DNA of 64,000 bases from an uncultured Oscillospiraceae bacterium (lineage in GTDB: Bacteria > Bacillota > Clostridia > Oscillospirales > Oscillospiraceae): positions 22,761-86,760 of the forward strand of contig CAJTSQ010000001.1 of the NCBI GenBank assembly GCA_910578735.1. The letters run 5' to 3'. Within the stretch, counting starts at the first letter, position 1. Each line of letters starts with the position of its first letter. The notes beneath the pieces are model-generated. The model saw only the letters and a list, made by a program, of their open reading frames with translations. It did not search any database and was not told the origin of the DNA. The translations under genes were made by a program, and so were the position numbers. Shown in pieces: positions 24,284-32,659 of this stretch.

Positions 24284-25561
24284 ATGAAACTTTTAATCAA
24301 AAACGGTCGGGTGATCCACCCGGTGACAGGGACAGTCCTGCTCCAGGACATTCTGGTGGAACAGGAGCGGGTAAGCCTGATGGAACACGGCCTGACGGCT
24401 CAGGCCGACCGGATCATCGACGCCTCCGGGCTGACGGTGGCTCCGGGGCTGGTGGACATGCATGTTCACCTCCGGGACCCCGGCCTGACCTACAAGGAGG
24501 ATATCCTCACCGGCTGCGCCGCCGCCGCCCGGGGAGGCGTAACCACCATGGCCTGTATGGCCAACACCAGCCCCGCAGTGGACTGCCCGGAGCAGGTGGC
24601 CTACATCTACGACCGGGCCCGGCAGGCCAACGGCGTCCAGGTCTACCCCATCGCCGCCCTGTCCAAGGGCCTGCGGGGGGAGGAGCCCACCGACGCTGAG
24701 GCTCTGAAGCGGGCGGGGGCCGTGGCCCTGTCCGACGATGGCAGCAACGTGGACAACGCCAACCTGATGCGGGACGCCCTGATCCGGGCCCGGCAGCTGG
24801 AGCTGCCGATCCTCAGCCACTGCGAGGACACCTCCATGGTATCCGGCCGGGCGGTGAACGAGGGCAGCGTCTCCCGCCAGCTGTGGCTGGAGGGGCGGCC
24901 CGCCATCGCCGAGGAGATCATGGTCATGCGTGACGCCATGCTGGCCGAGGAGACGGGGGGGCGTGTCCACATCTGCCACGTGTCCACCGCCCGGAGCGTG
25001 GATATCATTCGCAAGATGAAGAAGAAGGGGGTGCCCATCTCCTGCGAGACCTGCCCTCAGTACTTTACCCTCACCGAGGACGAGGTCCTCAGCAAGGGGG
25101 CGATGGCCCGGGTCAACCCGCCCCTGCGCACCCAGAAGGACGTGGCCGGCATCATCGCCGGCCTGCGGGACGGCACTATTGACGTGATCGCCACCGACCA
25201 CGCCCCCCACTCGGTGGAGGAGAAGACCCGCCCCCTCAGCCGGGCCCCCAGCGGCATGATCGGGCTGGAGACCAGCCTGGCCGTCACCCTCACTCAGCTG
25301 TACCACACGGGGAAGATGGACCTGCCCGACATTATCCGGCACATGTCCACCAACCCCGCCGATATTCTCCACCTGTCCCGGGGCCGGATGTCTCTGGGCG
25401 CGGTGGCCGACCTGGTCATCTTCGACCCGGACGAAGCGTGGACAGTAGACCCCAGCCTCTTTGCCTCCAAGGCCCGGAACACCCCCTTTGCCGGCCGGAC
25501 GCTGAAGGGCCGTGTGAAATACACCGTCGTCAAGGGCGAGGTCATTTATCAGGACGGCTGA
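24284..25561 (+). CDS. pyrC: Dihydroorotase
   Basis: Third step of de novo pyrimidine synthesis: cyclises carbamoyl aspartate to dihydroorotate. 425 residues, class I type. Zinc ligands in DMHVHLRDPG near 58-67, then GGVTTMACMANTSP, ILSHCED near 180, VHICHVST near 230, and ATDHAPH near 305. ATG follows GGGAGGAA; upstream in-frame starts lack this. First gene of pyrC-pyrF-pyrK-pyrD; pyrB, pyrE and carbamoyl phosphate synthase are not nearby. Confidence 0.95.
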   Translation: MKLLIKNGRVIHPVTGTVLLQDILVEQERVSLMEHGLTAQADRIIDASGLTVAPGLVDMHVHLRDPGLTYKEDILTGCAAAARGGVTTMACMANTSPAVDCPEQVAYIYDRARQANGVQVYPIAALSKGLRGEEPTDAEALKRAGAVALSDDGSNVDNANLMRDALIRARQLELPILSHCEDTSMVSGRAVNEGSVSRQLWLEGRPAIAEEIMVMRDAMLAEETGGRVHICHVSTARSVDIIRKMKKKGVPISCETCPQYFTLTEDEVLSKGAMARVNPPLRTQKDVAGIIAGLRDGTIDVIATDHAPHSVEEKTRPLSRAPSGMIGLETSLAVTLTQLYHTGKMDLPDIIRHMSTNPADILHLSRGRMSLGAVADLVIFDPDEAWTVDPSLFASKARNTPFAGRTLKGRVKYTVVKGEVIYQDG

Positions 25562-25571
25562 TTGCTGTTAT

Positions 25572-25641
25572 GTGGGACCCAACCACCCGGGCGGGTCATC
25601 CCAAGGACTAAACATGGCCCGCCGAGGTCGTCGGGCCCCAC
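25572..25641. repeat. Twin-hairpin repeat, GTGGG family, copy 1
   Basis: 70 bp with ends GTGGGACCC and CCCCAC and two GC-rich palindromes. It aligns, inverted, with 34421-34486, sharing GTGGGACCCA and GGGCGGGTCAT. Confidence 0.7.
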
Positions 25642-25672
25642 AAAATCCACGAACAGAGAGGAAATAAAAACC

Positions 25673-26596
25673 ATGTCATTCGACGTTTTGCAGGATAAAA
25701 TCCGGGCCATGAAGAACCCCACCGTGGCGGGGCTGGACGCCCGAATTGAGTATGTCCCGGAGCACATCCGAAAGGCCGCCTTTGAGGAGCACGGCGTGGG
25801 GCTGAAGGGGGCCGCCGAGGCCATCTGGCAGTTCAACGCGGGCCTCATCGACGCCCTGTGCGACATCGTCCCCGCCGTGAAGCCCCAGGCGGCCTACTAC
25901 GAGAACCTGGGCTGGCAGGGAATGGAGGTGCTGGAGCGCACCATCCGATATGCCAAAGAGAAGGGCCTGTTCGTCATCGCTGACATCAAGCGGGGGGACA
26001 TCGGCTCCACCGCCGCCGCCTACGCCGAGGGCTGGCTATCCGGGGCGAAGATCGAGGGGGAGCAGTTCAAGGCCTTCAACGCTGACTGCGTCACCCTCAA
26101 CGGCTACATGGGCTCCGACTCCATCAAACCCTTTTTGGAGGCCGCCAAGGTTGAGGACAAATGCGTCTTTGTGCTGGTGAAAACCTCCAACCCCGGCTCC
26201 GGAGAGCTCCAGGATATCCTGGCCGGGGACCGGCAGGTGTATGAGGTGATGGGCGACCTGAACCAGAGGATCGCCGCCGGGACAGAGGGCAAGTACGGCT
26301 ACACCATGGCCGGCGCGGTCACCGGGGCCACCTACCCCTCCGACATCCGGGCGCTGAGAAAGCGGCTGGAAAGCACTTTCTTCCTGGTGCCCGGCTACGG
26401 CGCCCAGGGGGGCACCGCCGATGATGTGCGGTACGCCTTTGACAAGTACGGCCACGGGGCAATCGTCAACTCCTCCCGGGGCATCATGTGCGCCTGGCAG
26501 AAGACCGGCGGAGACGGCCATGACTTCGCCCAAGCTGCCCGGAACTCCGCCATCGCCATGCGGGACGACATCAAACAGTTTGTGACCATTGTGTAA
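25673..26596 (+). CDS. pyrF: Orotidine 5'-phosphate decarboxylase
   Basis: Final step to UMP. 307 residues, the longer subfamily (type 2) rather than the ~240-residue one. Active-site lysine region FVIADIKRGDIGST near 102-115; VTLNGYMGSDS, VKTSNPGSG, and a C-terminal FLVPGYGAQGGTADD phosphate-binding loop. The ATG follows GAGAGGAAA; the frame extends upstream through the repeat but without support. A 111-base gap with a repeat parts it from pyrC. Confidence 0.95.
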   Translation: MSFDVLQDKIRAMKNPTVAGLDARIEYVPEHIRKAAFEEHGVGLKGAAEAIWQFNAGLIDALCDIVPAVKPQAAYYENLGWQGMEVLERTIRYAKEKGLFVIADIKRGDIGSTAAAYAEGWLSGAKIEGEQFKAFNADCVTLNGYMGSDSIKPFLEAAKVEDKCVFVLVKTSNPGSGELQDILAGDRQVYEVMGDLNQRIAAGTEGKYGYTMAGAVTGATYPSDIRALRKRLESTFFLVPGYGAQGGTADDVRYAFDKYGHGAIVNSSRGIMCAWQKTGGDGHDFAQAARNSAIAMRDDIKQFVTIV

Positions 26597-26607
26597 GGGG
26601 TGGACGC

Positions 26608-27408
26608 ATGAAGGTAGAACACGCATGCAGCATCATCGCCAGGGAGCAGCTGACCCCGGACACCGTCTCTATGACTCTGGCGGTGGGGGACATGGTCAGC
26701 TCCGCCATTACCAATACCGGGCGGCCCATTCACCCCGGACAGTTTATCCACATCAAATGCGGGGAGGGCCTGCTGCTTCGCCGGCCCATCTCCATCCAGT
26801 CCTGGCTGGGGACCCGGATGGGAGGGACCATCACCGTTGTCTTTGAGGCGAAGGGGGAGGGTACCCGCTGGCTGGCCCAGCGTCAGGCGGGGGACACCCT
26901 GGACGTGCTGGGCCCCTTGGGGAACGGCTTCCGGACCACCCCCGGCCCCTACTTATTGGTGGGAGGCGGCATCGGCGTACCGCCGCTCTACGCATGTGCC
27001 TGTTACACCGGCTGCTCCTCCACCGCCATTTTAGGGTTCCGCTCCAAGGACCGGGCCATCCTGCTGGACGAGTTTGACAGCGAGTGCATCGATGTTCAAA
27101 TCGCCACCGACGACGGCTCCCTGGGCTACCACGGCTTTGTAGACGCACTGGTGCGTCAGGAACTTGCGAAGGAGCAGGCGCGGCCCTACCTGGGCGTGCT
27201 GGCCTGCGGGCCCAAGCCCATGCTGCGGAGCGTGGCCAAGGCGGCCGCTGAATTTGGCGTGCCCTGCCAGGTGTCCATGGAGGAGCGGATGGGCTGCGGT
27301 GTGGGGGCCTGTCTGGTGTGCGCCACTCCCATGAGGGACGGCGCCGTGAAGCATGTGTGCAAGGACGGCCCGGTATTTGACGCCGAGGAGGTGGACTGGG
27401 ATGCCTGA
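26608..27408 (+). CDS. pyrK: Dihydroorotate dehydrogenase electron-transfer subunit
   Basis: FAD and [2Fe-2S] subunit that lets PyrD (type 1B) pass electrons to NAD. 266 residues. FAD-binding barrel with RRPISI near 52; NAD-binding domain with LLVGGGIGVPPLYA near 115 and LACGPKPMLR near 195; the iron-sulfur cysteines CGVGACLVCA near 230 and a fourth in HVCKDGPVF near 251. It overlaps pyrD by eight bases. Confidence 0.95.
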   Translation: MKVEHACSIIAREQLTPDTVSMTLAVGDMVSSAITNTGRPIHPGQFIHIKCGEGLLLRRPISIQSWLGTRMGGTITVVFEAKGEGTRWLAQRQAGDTLDVLGPLGNGFRTTPGPYLLVGGGIGVPPLYACACYTGCSSTAILGFRSKDRAILLDEFDSECIDVQIATDDGSLGYHGFVDALVRQELAKEQARPYLGVLACGPKPMLRSVAKAAAEFGVPCQVSMEERMGCGVGACLVCATPMRDGAVKHVCKDGPVFDAEEVDWDA

Positions 27409-28321
27409 CGTGAACATGCAGGTGGAGCTGGCGGGGGTGACGCTGAAAAATCCCGTGGTTGTGGCCTCGGGCACCTTCGGCTTTGGCCGGGAGTACAGCC
27501 AATTTTACGACCTGGGGGAGCTGGGCGGCATCTGTGCCAAGGGTCTCACCCTCCACCCCCGAAAGGGAAACCCCGCCCCCCGCATTGCCGAGACCCCTAT
27601 GGGCATTCTCAACTCGGTGGGACTGGAAAATCCCGGCGTGGACGCCTTTATCAAAGAGGAGCTGCCCTTCCTGCGAACATTTGACACGAAAATGATCGCC
27701 AATATCTCGGGAAACACCCCGGAGGAGTACGGCGTCATGTGTGAGAAGCTCTCCGCCGCCGGGGTGGATATGATCGAGGTGAACATCTCCTGCCCCAACG
27801 TGAAGGCGGGGGGGCTGGCCTACGGCACCCGTCCCGAGCTGGCCGCCGAGGTCACCGAGACGGCAAAAAACCACGCCGGAGGCGTGCCCGTCATGGTAAA
27901 GCTGTCCCCCAACGTCACCGATATCACCGAGATCGCCAAGGCGGTGGAGGGGGCCGGGGCGGACGCTTTGTCCCTCATCAACACCATCCGGGGTATGCGG
28001 ATTGACGTCAACACCCGCCGTCCTGTGCTGAAGATGAACACCGGGGGGCTGTCCGGCCCGGCGGTGCTGCCGGTGGCGGTGCGGATGGTTTGGGAGGTGG
28101 CTCAGGCGGTGAAGCTGCCCATTCTGGGCATGGGGGGCGTATCCAAAGGGGAGGACGCCGCCCAGCTGATGCTGGCGGGGGCCTCCGCGGTCGCGGTGGG
28201 CACCGCCCTGTTCGCCGACCCCTTCGCGCCGCTGGCGGTCCGGGACGGCCTGGCGGACATCGCCGCCCGGCAGGGACTGCCCGCCGTGTCAGAGCTCACC
28301 GGAGGGGTAATGCCCTGGTAG
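27401..28321 (+). CDS. pyrD: Dihydroorotate dehydrogenase, type 1B catalytic subunit
   Basis: FMN enzyme that oxidises dihydroorotate to orotate, with PyrK as partner. 306 residues. ASGTFGFG near 20, the NSVGLENPG loop, EVNISCPNVKAGG with the class 1B active-site cysteine near 130, LINTIRGMRID, and GMGGVSKGEDAAQLMLAGA. The ATG overlaps the pyrK end, so the two are coupled. Orotate phosphoribosyltransferase is not in the window. Confidence 0.95.
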   Translation: MPDVNMQVELAGVTLKNPVVVASGTFGFGREYSQFYDLGELGGICAKGLTLHPRKGNPAPRIAETPMGILNSVGLENPGVDAFIKEELPFLRTFDTKMIANISGNTPEEYGVMCEKLSAAGVDMIEVNISCPNVKAGGLAYGTRPELAAEVTETAKNHAGGVPVMVKLSPNVTDITEIAKAVEGAGADALSLINTIRGMRIDVNTRRPVLKMNTGGLSGPAVLPVAVRMVWEVAQAVKLPILGMGGVSKGEDAAQLMLAGASAVAVGTALFADPFAPLAVRDGLADIAARQGLPAVSELTGGVMPW

Positions 28322-28337
28322 AAAGGATTTGATACCC

Positions 28338-29585
28338 ATGACCACCATCTATCTCATTCGCCACGCCGAGGCGGAGGGCAACCTGTACCGCCGCATCCAC
28401 GGCTGGTACGACTCTCTGATTACCGAAAACGGCTTCCGTCAGATCAACGCCCTGGAGGAGCGCTTTCGGAACATCCATATCGACGCGGCGTGGTCCAGCG
28501 ACCTGTACCGCACATGTACCACCGCCCGGGCGCTCTATGTCCCCAAGGGCCTGCCCCTGCACACCGACCCGGAACTGCGGGAGGTAAACTTCGGCGGCTG
28601 GGAGGACATGGCCTTTGGCGCGGCCTACCATTTCCACCGGGAGGAAATGACCCTCTTTAACCGGGTTTCCCCAAGCTGGCGGGCCCCCGGCGGAGAAAAC
28701 CTGTCCGAGGCGGGGAGCCGGCTGGAGCGGGCCATCCGCCGTATCGCGGGACAGTATCCCGATCAGACTATCGCTATTTTCAGCCACGGCTCTGTGATCC
28801 GGCAGTTTATGGCCAATGCCAAGGGGCTGTCCCCCCAGGAATGGAACACCCTGCCCCACAGCGAGAACACCGCCGTCACCTGCATGACCTTCGACGGGAA
28901 GGGCTTCCAATTCCTCTTCCAGGGGGACGCCTCCCACCTGCCCGAGGAGATCACCACCATGGGCAAGCAGATGTGGTGGCGCAAGGACGGCAAGGCAGAG
29001 GACGTCAACCTCTGGTTCCGGCCCCTGGACCGGGAAACGGAGCAGCACTTATACCTGGAGGCCCGGCGGGACGCCTGGACGGGCACCCACGGCCCGGACA
29101 TCCCCTTTGACGGAGAGGGCTTCTGGTCCGACGCCCGGCGGCACCTGGACCAGTCCCCCTGGGGGGTGAGTGTGGCCATGGTCAAAGAAGAACCCATGGG
29201 CATCGTCCAGCTGGACCGGGAGCGGTACGGCCAGGACGGCGCGGGGTATATCCCCTTCTGCTACATCTCCCCCAAGTGGCGGGAGCATGAGCTGGGTATC
29301 CAGCTCATCGGCCATGCCGTGTCCCACTTCCGCCCCCTGGGCCGGGACAAGCTCCGCCTGCGCTGCGCCCCTTACAACCAGAGAGCCCAGCATTTTTACG
29401 CCAAATATGGCTTTGTCAAGATCGGCGAGGAGAAAAACAGCCGGGTGCCCCTGGACATTTTGGAGAAGTACATCGGATTTGGCCGGCAGGAGCTACGCAC
29501 AGAGTTCCCGCCTCCTCCCCGCTGCCAGCTTGAAAAGGGGCAAGCCATTACACCAACGTCGGACAGGATGCACAGCCCGTGTTGA
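28338..29585 (+). CDS. Histidine phosphatase-GNAT acetyltransferase fusion
   Basis: 415 residues with two domains. Residues 1-200: histidine phosphatase (phosphoglycerate mutase-like) with LIRHAEAEGN, the phosphate loop arginine/histidine, RTCTTARALY, ELREVNFGGWED and FSHGSVIRQFM. Residues about 220-385: GNAT acetyltransferase-like part with GIVQLDRERYGQ, YISPKWREHELGIQLI, RLRCAPYNQRAQHFYAKYGF and the usual end. The link region near 210 (MGKQMWWRKDGKAEDVNLWF) is continuous, and I see no internal stop or binding site, so it is a true fusion. ATG after AAAGGATTTG. Substrates are unknown. It follows pyrD by 16 bases and may be read from the pyr promoter. Confidence 0.85.
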   Translation: MTTIYLIRHAEAEGNLYRRIHGWYDSLITENGFRQINALEERFRNIHIDAAWSSDLYRTCTTARALYVPKGLPLHTDPELREVNFGGWEDMAFGAAYHFHREEMTLFNRVSPSWRAPGGENLSEAGSRLERAIRRIAGQYPDQTIAIFSHGSVIRQFMANAKGLSPQEWNTLPHSENTAVTCMTFDGKGFQFLFQGDASHLPEEITTMGKQMWWRKDGKAEDVNLWFRPLDRETEQHLYLEARRDAWTGTHGPDIPFDGEGFWSDARRHLDQSPWGVSVAMVKEEPMGIVQLDRERYGQDGAGYIPFCYISPKWREHELGIQLIGHAVSHFRPLGRDKLRLRCAPYNQRAQHFYAKYGFVKIGEEKNSRVPLDILEKYIGFGRQELRTEFPPPPRCQLEKGQAITPTSDRMHSPC

Positions 29586-29610
29586 CGGATTTCCCGCAGG
29601 CTGATATACT
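29582..29610 (+). promoter_or_regulatory. Promoter of the radical SAM gene
   Basis: TTGACG, 17 bases, TATACT; the -35 overlaps the end of the preceding gene. Confidence 0.7.
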
Positions 29611-29641
29611 GGCAGTATTCCAAAAGAAAAGAGGGCAAATC

Positions 29642-31612
29642 ATGCCTTTTGACCGCGACTTATTCCTTCCCGTCAGCCGGGAGGACATGGCCCGCCGGGG
29701 GTGGGAGTGGTATGACTTCCTCCTCATCACCGGCGATGCCTATGTGGACCACCCCTCCTTCGGCCCGGCTATCATCGGTCGGATTCTGGAGGCGGAGGGC
29801 TATCGTGTGGCCGTGCTGGCCCAGCCGGACTGGCACGGCCCGGAGGCATTCCGGTCACTGGGCCGGCCCCGGCTGGGGGTACTCATCGGGGCGGGAAACA
29901 TCGACTCTATGGTGGCCCACTACACCGTTGCCAAAAAGCGCCGCCACGACGACACCTACTCCCCCGGGCGGAAGGCTGGCCTGCGCCCCGACCGCGCCAC
30001 GGTAGTCTACTCCAATCGGGTGCGGGAGGCCTTTGGCGACATCCCCATTGTCATCGGCGGACTGGAAGCCAGCCTGCGCCGCTTTGCCCACTACGACTAC
30101 TGGGAGGACAAGGTGCGCCGCTCTGTCCTCTTCGACGCCCAGGCGGACATCCTCACCTATGGCATGGGGGAAAATGCCACCCTGGAGATTGCCGCCCGCC
30201 TGGCCTCGGGCACGCCCGTGGAGGAGATCACCGATGTGCGGGGCACCTGTTTCATTGGAAAGTACCCCTCCCTGTGCGCCTACCCCAGGGTAGAAGTGCC
30301 CTCCTTCGATGAGGTGTCCACCTCTAAAACGTCCTACGCCAAAGCCAACATGACGGAGTATCAGGAACACGACGCAGTGTCTGGCAAGGCCATTATCCAA
30401 CGGCACGACAACCGTTTCCTTATTGTCAATCCCCCCGCCTTTCCCCTGACCACAGCCGAGCTGGACCGGGTGGCCGAGCTGCCCTATGTCCGGGAGCCCC
30501 ACCCCATGTACGACAATATGGGGGGCGTGCCCGCCATCGAGGAGGTGCGCTTTTCTGTCACCCACAACCGGGGGTGCTTCGGGGCGTGTAATTTCTGTTC
30601 CCTGGCCTTCCACCAGGGGCGGACCATCTCCTGCCGCAGTCACGACAGCGTGATCCGGGAGGTGAAGCTGCTCACAGAGCACCCCGGCTTCAAGGGCTAC
30701 ATCCACGATGTGGGCGGGCCGTCTGCCACCTTCCGCCGACCCTCCTGCCAGAAGCAGCTTAAAAGCGGCATGTGCCGGAACCGGGCCTGCCTGGCCCCGG
30801 AGCCCTGCCCCAATCTGGATGCCGACCACACCGACTATATGATGCTTCTGCGCAAGCTGCGGGCCATCCCCAAGGTGAAAAAGGTGTTTATCCGCTCCGG
30901 CATCCGCTTCGACTATCTCATGAAGGACCCCAGCGGTGAGTTCTTCACCGACCTGGTCCAGCACCACATCTCCGGCCAGCTCAAAGTTGCCCCGGAACAC
31001 TGCGCCCCCCATGTGCTGGACTGCATGGGCAAGCCCCATATTGAGGTGTATGAAAGGTTCAAGGAGAAGTACTTCAAGCTCAACCGCCGCTATGGCAAGG
31101 ACCAGTACCTGGTGCCCTACCTCATCTCCTCCCACCCCGGCTGCACCCTGGAGGACGCCGTCCGGCTGGCCGAGTGGCTGAACCGGCAGGGCCACATGCC
31201 CGAGCAGGTCCAGGACTTCTACCCCACCCCCGGCACCCTGGCCACCTGCATGTGGTATACCGGCCTGGACCCCCGGACTATGAATCCTGTATTCGTCCCA
31301 AAGTCTCTCCACGACAAGGCCCTCCAGCGGGCGCTGATGCAGTGGAGAAAACCCCAAAACCGGAAACTGGTGCTGGAGGCCCTCCGCAAAGCCGGCCGGG
31401 AGGACCTGATCGGCTACGGCAAGCGCTGTCTGGTGAAGCCGGAGAAGGGCACGTCTGCAGGGGGCGGCGCCCACGACGCCTCTCCATCTAAAAACCGGCC
31501 CGGAAAGGGCAAAAAGCCCCGGTCCGACACCCGTACCCGGGTGGAGAAGAAAGAAGGCCCCACCCGTCCCGCCAGAAAGGCAGGTTGGGCGAAGCCAAAG
31601 AAAAAGAGATAG
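29642..31612 (+). CDS. YgiQ family radical SAM protein
   Basis: 656 residues. The N-terminal UPF0313 domain (about 1-290) opens LPVSREDMARRGWEWYDFLLITGDAY; the radical SAM core has Cys312, Cys316 and Cys319 in GCFGACNFCSLAFHQGR, which hold the 4Fe-4S cluster; the C-terminal part carries LKVAPEHCAP, VPYLISSHPGC and VQDFYPTPGT. The last 60 residues are lysine/proline-rich and probably disordered. The reaction catalysed by this family is not established. Confidence 0.92.
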   Translation: MPFDRDLFLPVSREDMARRGWEWYDFLLITGDAYVDHPSFGPAIIGRILEAEGYRVAVLAQPDWHGPEAFRSLGRPRLGVLIGAGNIDSMVAHYTVAKKRRHDDTYSPGRKAGLRPDRATVVYSNRVREAFGDIPIVIGGLEASLRRFAHYDYWEDKVRRSVLFDAQADILTYGMGENATLEIAARLASGTPVEEITDVRGTCFIGKYPSLCAYPRVEVPSFDEVSTSKTSYAKANMTEYQEHDAVSGKAIIQRHDNRFLIVNPPAFPLTTAELDRVAELPYVREPHPMYDNMGGVPAIEEVRFSVTHNRGCFGACNFCSLAFHQGRTISCRSHDSVIREVKLLTEHPGFKGYIHDVGGPSATFRRPSCQKQLKSGMCRNRACLAPEPCPNLDADHTDYMMLLRKLRAIPKVKKVFIRSGIRFDYLMKDPSGEFFTDLVQHHISGQLKVAPEHCAPHVLDCMGKPHIEVYERFKEKYFKLNRRYGKDQYLVPYLISSHPGCTLEDAVRLAEWLNRQGHMPEQVQDFYPTPGTLATCMWYTGLDPRTMNPVFVPKSLHDKALQRALMQWRKPQNRKLVLEALRKAGREDLIGYGKRCLVKPEKGTSAGGGAHDASPSKNRPGKGKKPRSDTRTRVEKKEGPTRPARKAGWAKPKKKR

Positions 31613-31615
31613 TAT

Positions 31616-31645
31616 TTGACAAAATCCGACTTGCAGCGATATAAT
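31616..31645 (+). promoter_or_regulatory. Peptide mRNA promoter, locus B
   Basis: TTGACA, 18 bases, TATAAT, beginning three bases after the radical SAM stop codon. Same 18-base spacing as locus A, and again followed by a CCCGCC-type hairpin. Confidence 0.84.
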
Positions 31646-31756
31646 AAAAATGCCCGCCAGCCAGACGGGACGAAGTGCGCTGTCATAGCGGTAGACGGTT
31701 AGTCCCCCGACAGGGGGCGCTTCTGCTCCCTGATCTTGCGAAAGGGGGGCTGCCCA

Positions 31757-31837
31757 GTGAGTACATCAGAGGTCTTGCAGTTATGTCTTGTTATCATTGG
31801 TATCTGCGGCCTGTTCATCCAGGGTAAAAAGAAGTAA
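31757..31837 (+). CDS. 26-residue hydrophobic peptide, holin-like toxin type, locus B
   Basis: GTG start; amino acids identical to locus A (STSEVLQLCLVIIGICGLF core, IQGKKK end), with several synonymous changes (for example GAGGTCTTG against GAAGTGCTG for EVL). AAAGGGGGG lies eight bases before the GTG and can pair with AGTCCCCC in the leader. The mRNA 5' part GAAGTGCGCTGTC resembles the 5' part of the opposing antisense RNA. The stop codon lies in the hairpin AAGAAGTAACCGCC/GGCGGTTGCTTCTT. Assigned by size, one helix, lysine tail and antisense arrangement; toxicity not shown. Confidence 0.77.
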   Translation: MSTSEVLQLCLVIIGICGLFIQGKKK

Positions 31838-31918
31838 CCGCCAAATCTGTCCCCACAGCCGGCGGTTGCTTCTTGCAACTAATTTAGGGGACTAGCCGTT
31901 TATCGACAGCGCCCTTCT
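31826..31918 (-). ncRNA. Predicted antisense RNA (antitoxin), locus B
   Basis: Inferred from the minus-strand promoter at 31925-31952 and the hairpin 31829-31874 with a following T tract. Begins near AGAAGGGCGCTGTCGATAAA, nearly identical to locus A, and ends under the peptide's last codons. Confidence 0.68.
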
Positions 31919-31924
31919 GTATTT

Positions 31925-31952
31925 ATTATATCAAATACATTGCTTTTGTCAA
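31925..31952 (-). promoter_or_regulatory. Antisense-RNA promoter, locus B
   Basis: Minus strand TTGACA, 16 bases, TATAAT, convergent with the promoter at 31616. Confidence 0.82.
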
Positions 31953-31956
31953 GAAA

Positions 31957-31985
31957 AAACGCGGGACGGGCTTTTGCCCGTCCCG
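31957..31985 (-). terminator. Terminator of the small lipoprotein gene
   Basis: CGGGACGGGC, loop, GCCCGTCCCG; GTTTTTT follows on the minus strand. It lies just before the antisense promoter of locus B and insulates it. Confidence 0.88.
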
Positions 31986-31991
31986 ATTCGG

Positions 31992-32432
31992 TTAATAGCG
32001 CACGGCGCTGGAGTCAGGCTCCCAGCTGGGGGTACCGGGGTTGGCGTTGGTCCCGGTGATATCCCGGGCGGCCTCGCCGATCCCCCGGCCGATATCGCCG
32101 ATGGCGTCGCCGGTATCCCGGACGATGTCCCGGGCATCCCGGGTCAGGTCCCGGGAGACACGGCTGTCGTCCCTGTCATAGACCTGGCCGTTGGAGCCGG
32201 CGGTGTAGCGGCCGTCATAAAAATAGTCGTGGCCCTGGTTGTCATAGGTGTTATAGCGCCGGCTCACCTGGCCGGCGGAGCCAGTTCCGGAGCCAGAGGT
32301 CGTGCCGGATGTGGTTCCGGAATTCGCTCCGCTCTGATTGCCATTGTTTACATTGGGGTCCCGATTGCTGCAGGCCGCCAGTGTCCCCGCCATGGAGAGG
32401 ACCAGGGCCAGCGCGAGTAAGCTTTTTTTCAT
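31992..32432 (-). CDS. Small lipoprotein of unknown function
   Basis: 146 residues. Lipoprotein signal MKKSLLALALVLSMAGTLAAC, lipid Cys at 21; a Gly/Ser/Thr/Asn-rich linker (about 25-55); then NTYDNQGHDYFYDGRYT and an amphipathic charged stretch with regular Asp/Arg (RVSRDLTRDARDIVRDTGDA). No catalytic motif. GGGAGGATACC precedes the ATG. The amphipathic part resembles YhcN/YlaJ-like spore-germination lipoproteins in build, but the evidence is too weak for a name. Single gene between locus B and the nusA operon. Confidence 0.75.
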   Translation of the reverse strand: MKKSLLALALVLSMAGTLAACSNRDPNVNNGNQSGANSGTTSGTTSGSGTGSAGQVSRRYNTYDNQGHDYFYDGRYTAGSNGQVYDRDDSRVSRDLTRDARDIVRDTGDAIGDIGRGIGEAARDITGTNANPGTPSWEPDSSAVRY

Positions 32433-32603
32433 TTTGGTATCCTCCCGTTCATTTGGTCACGGAGGTTCCATCCGCGCTGTAGTATATGTCCAAACCGCCG
32501 CACTCAGTCCGGTAATGAACGGATAAACTGGATTATTTGACCGTATTTGACGGGAAAGCATTGCGAGGACTCCGTTTTTTGGAAAAAACTTCGGCAGAAT
32601 CTC

Positions 32604-32632
32604 TTGCAATTTCCACGGTGATGTGGTATAGT
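32604..32632 (+). promoter_or_regulatory. nusA operon promoter
   Basis: TTGCAA, 17 bases, TATAGT (a TATACT follows five bases on). It gives a leader of about 90 bases that contains the terminator-like hairpin below. Confidence 0.68.
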
Positions 32633-32659
32633 ATACTCAGAAAGTAAGGTAGTATGGTA

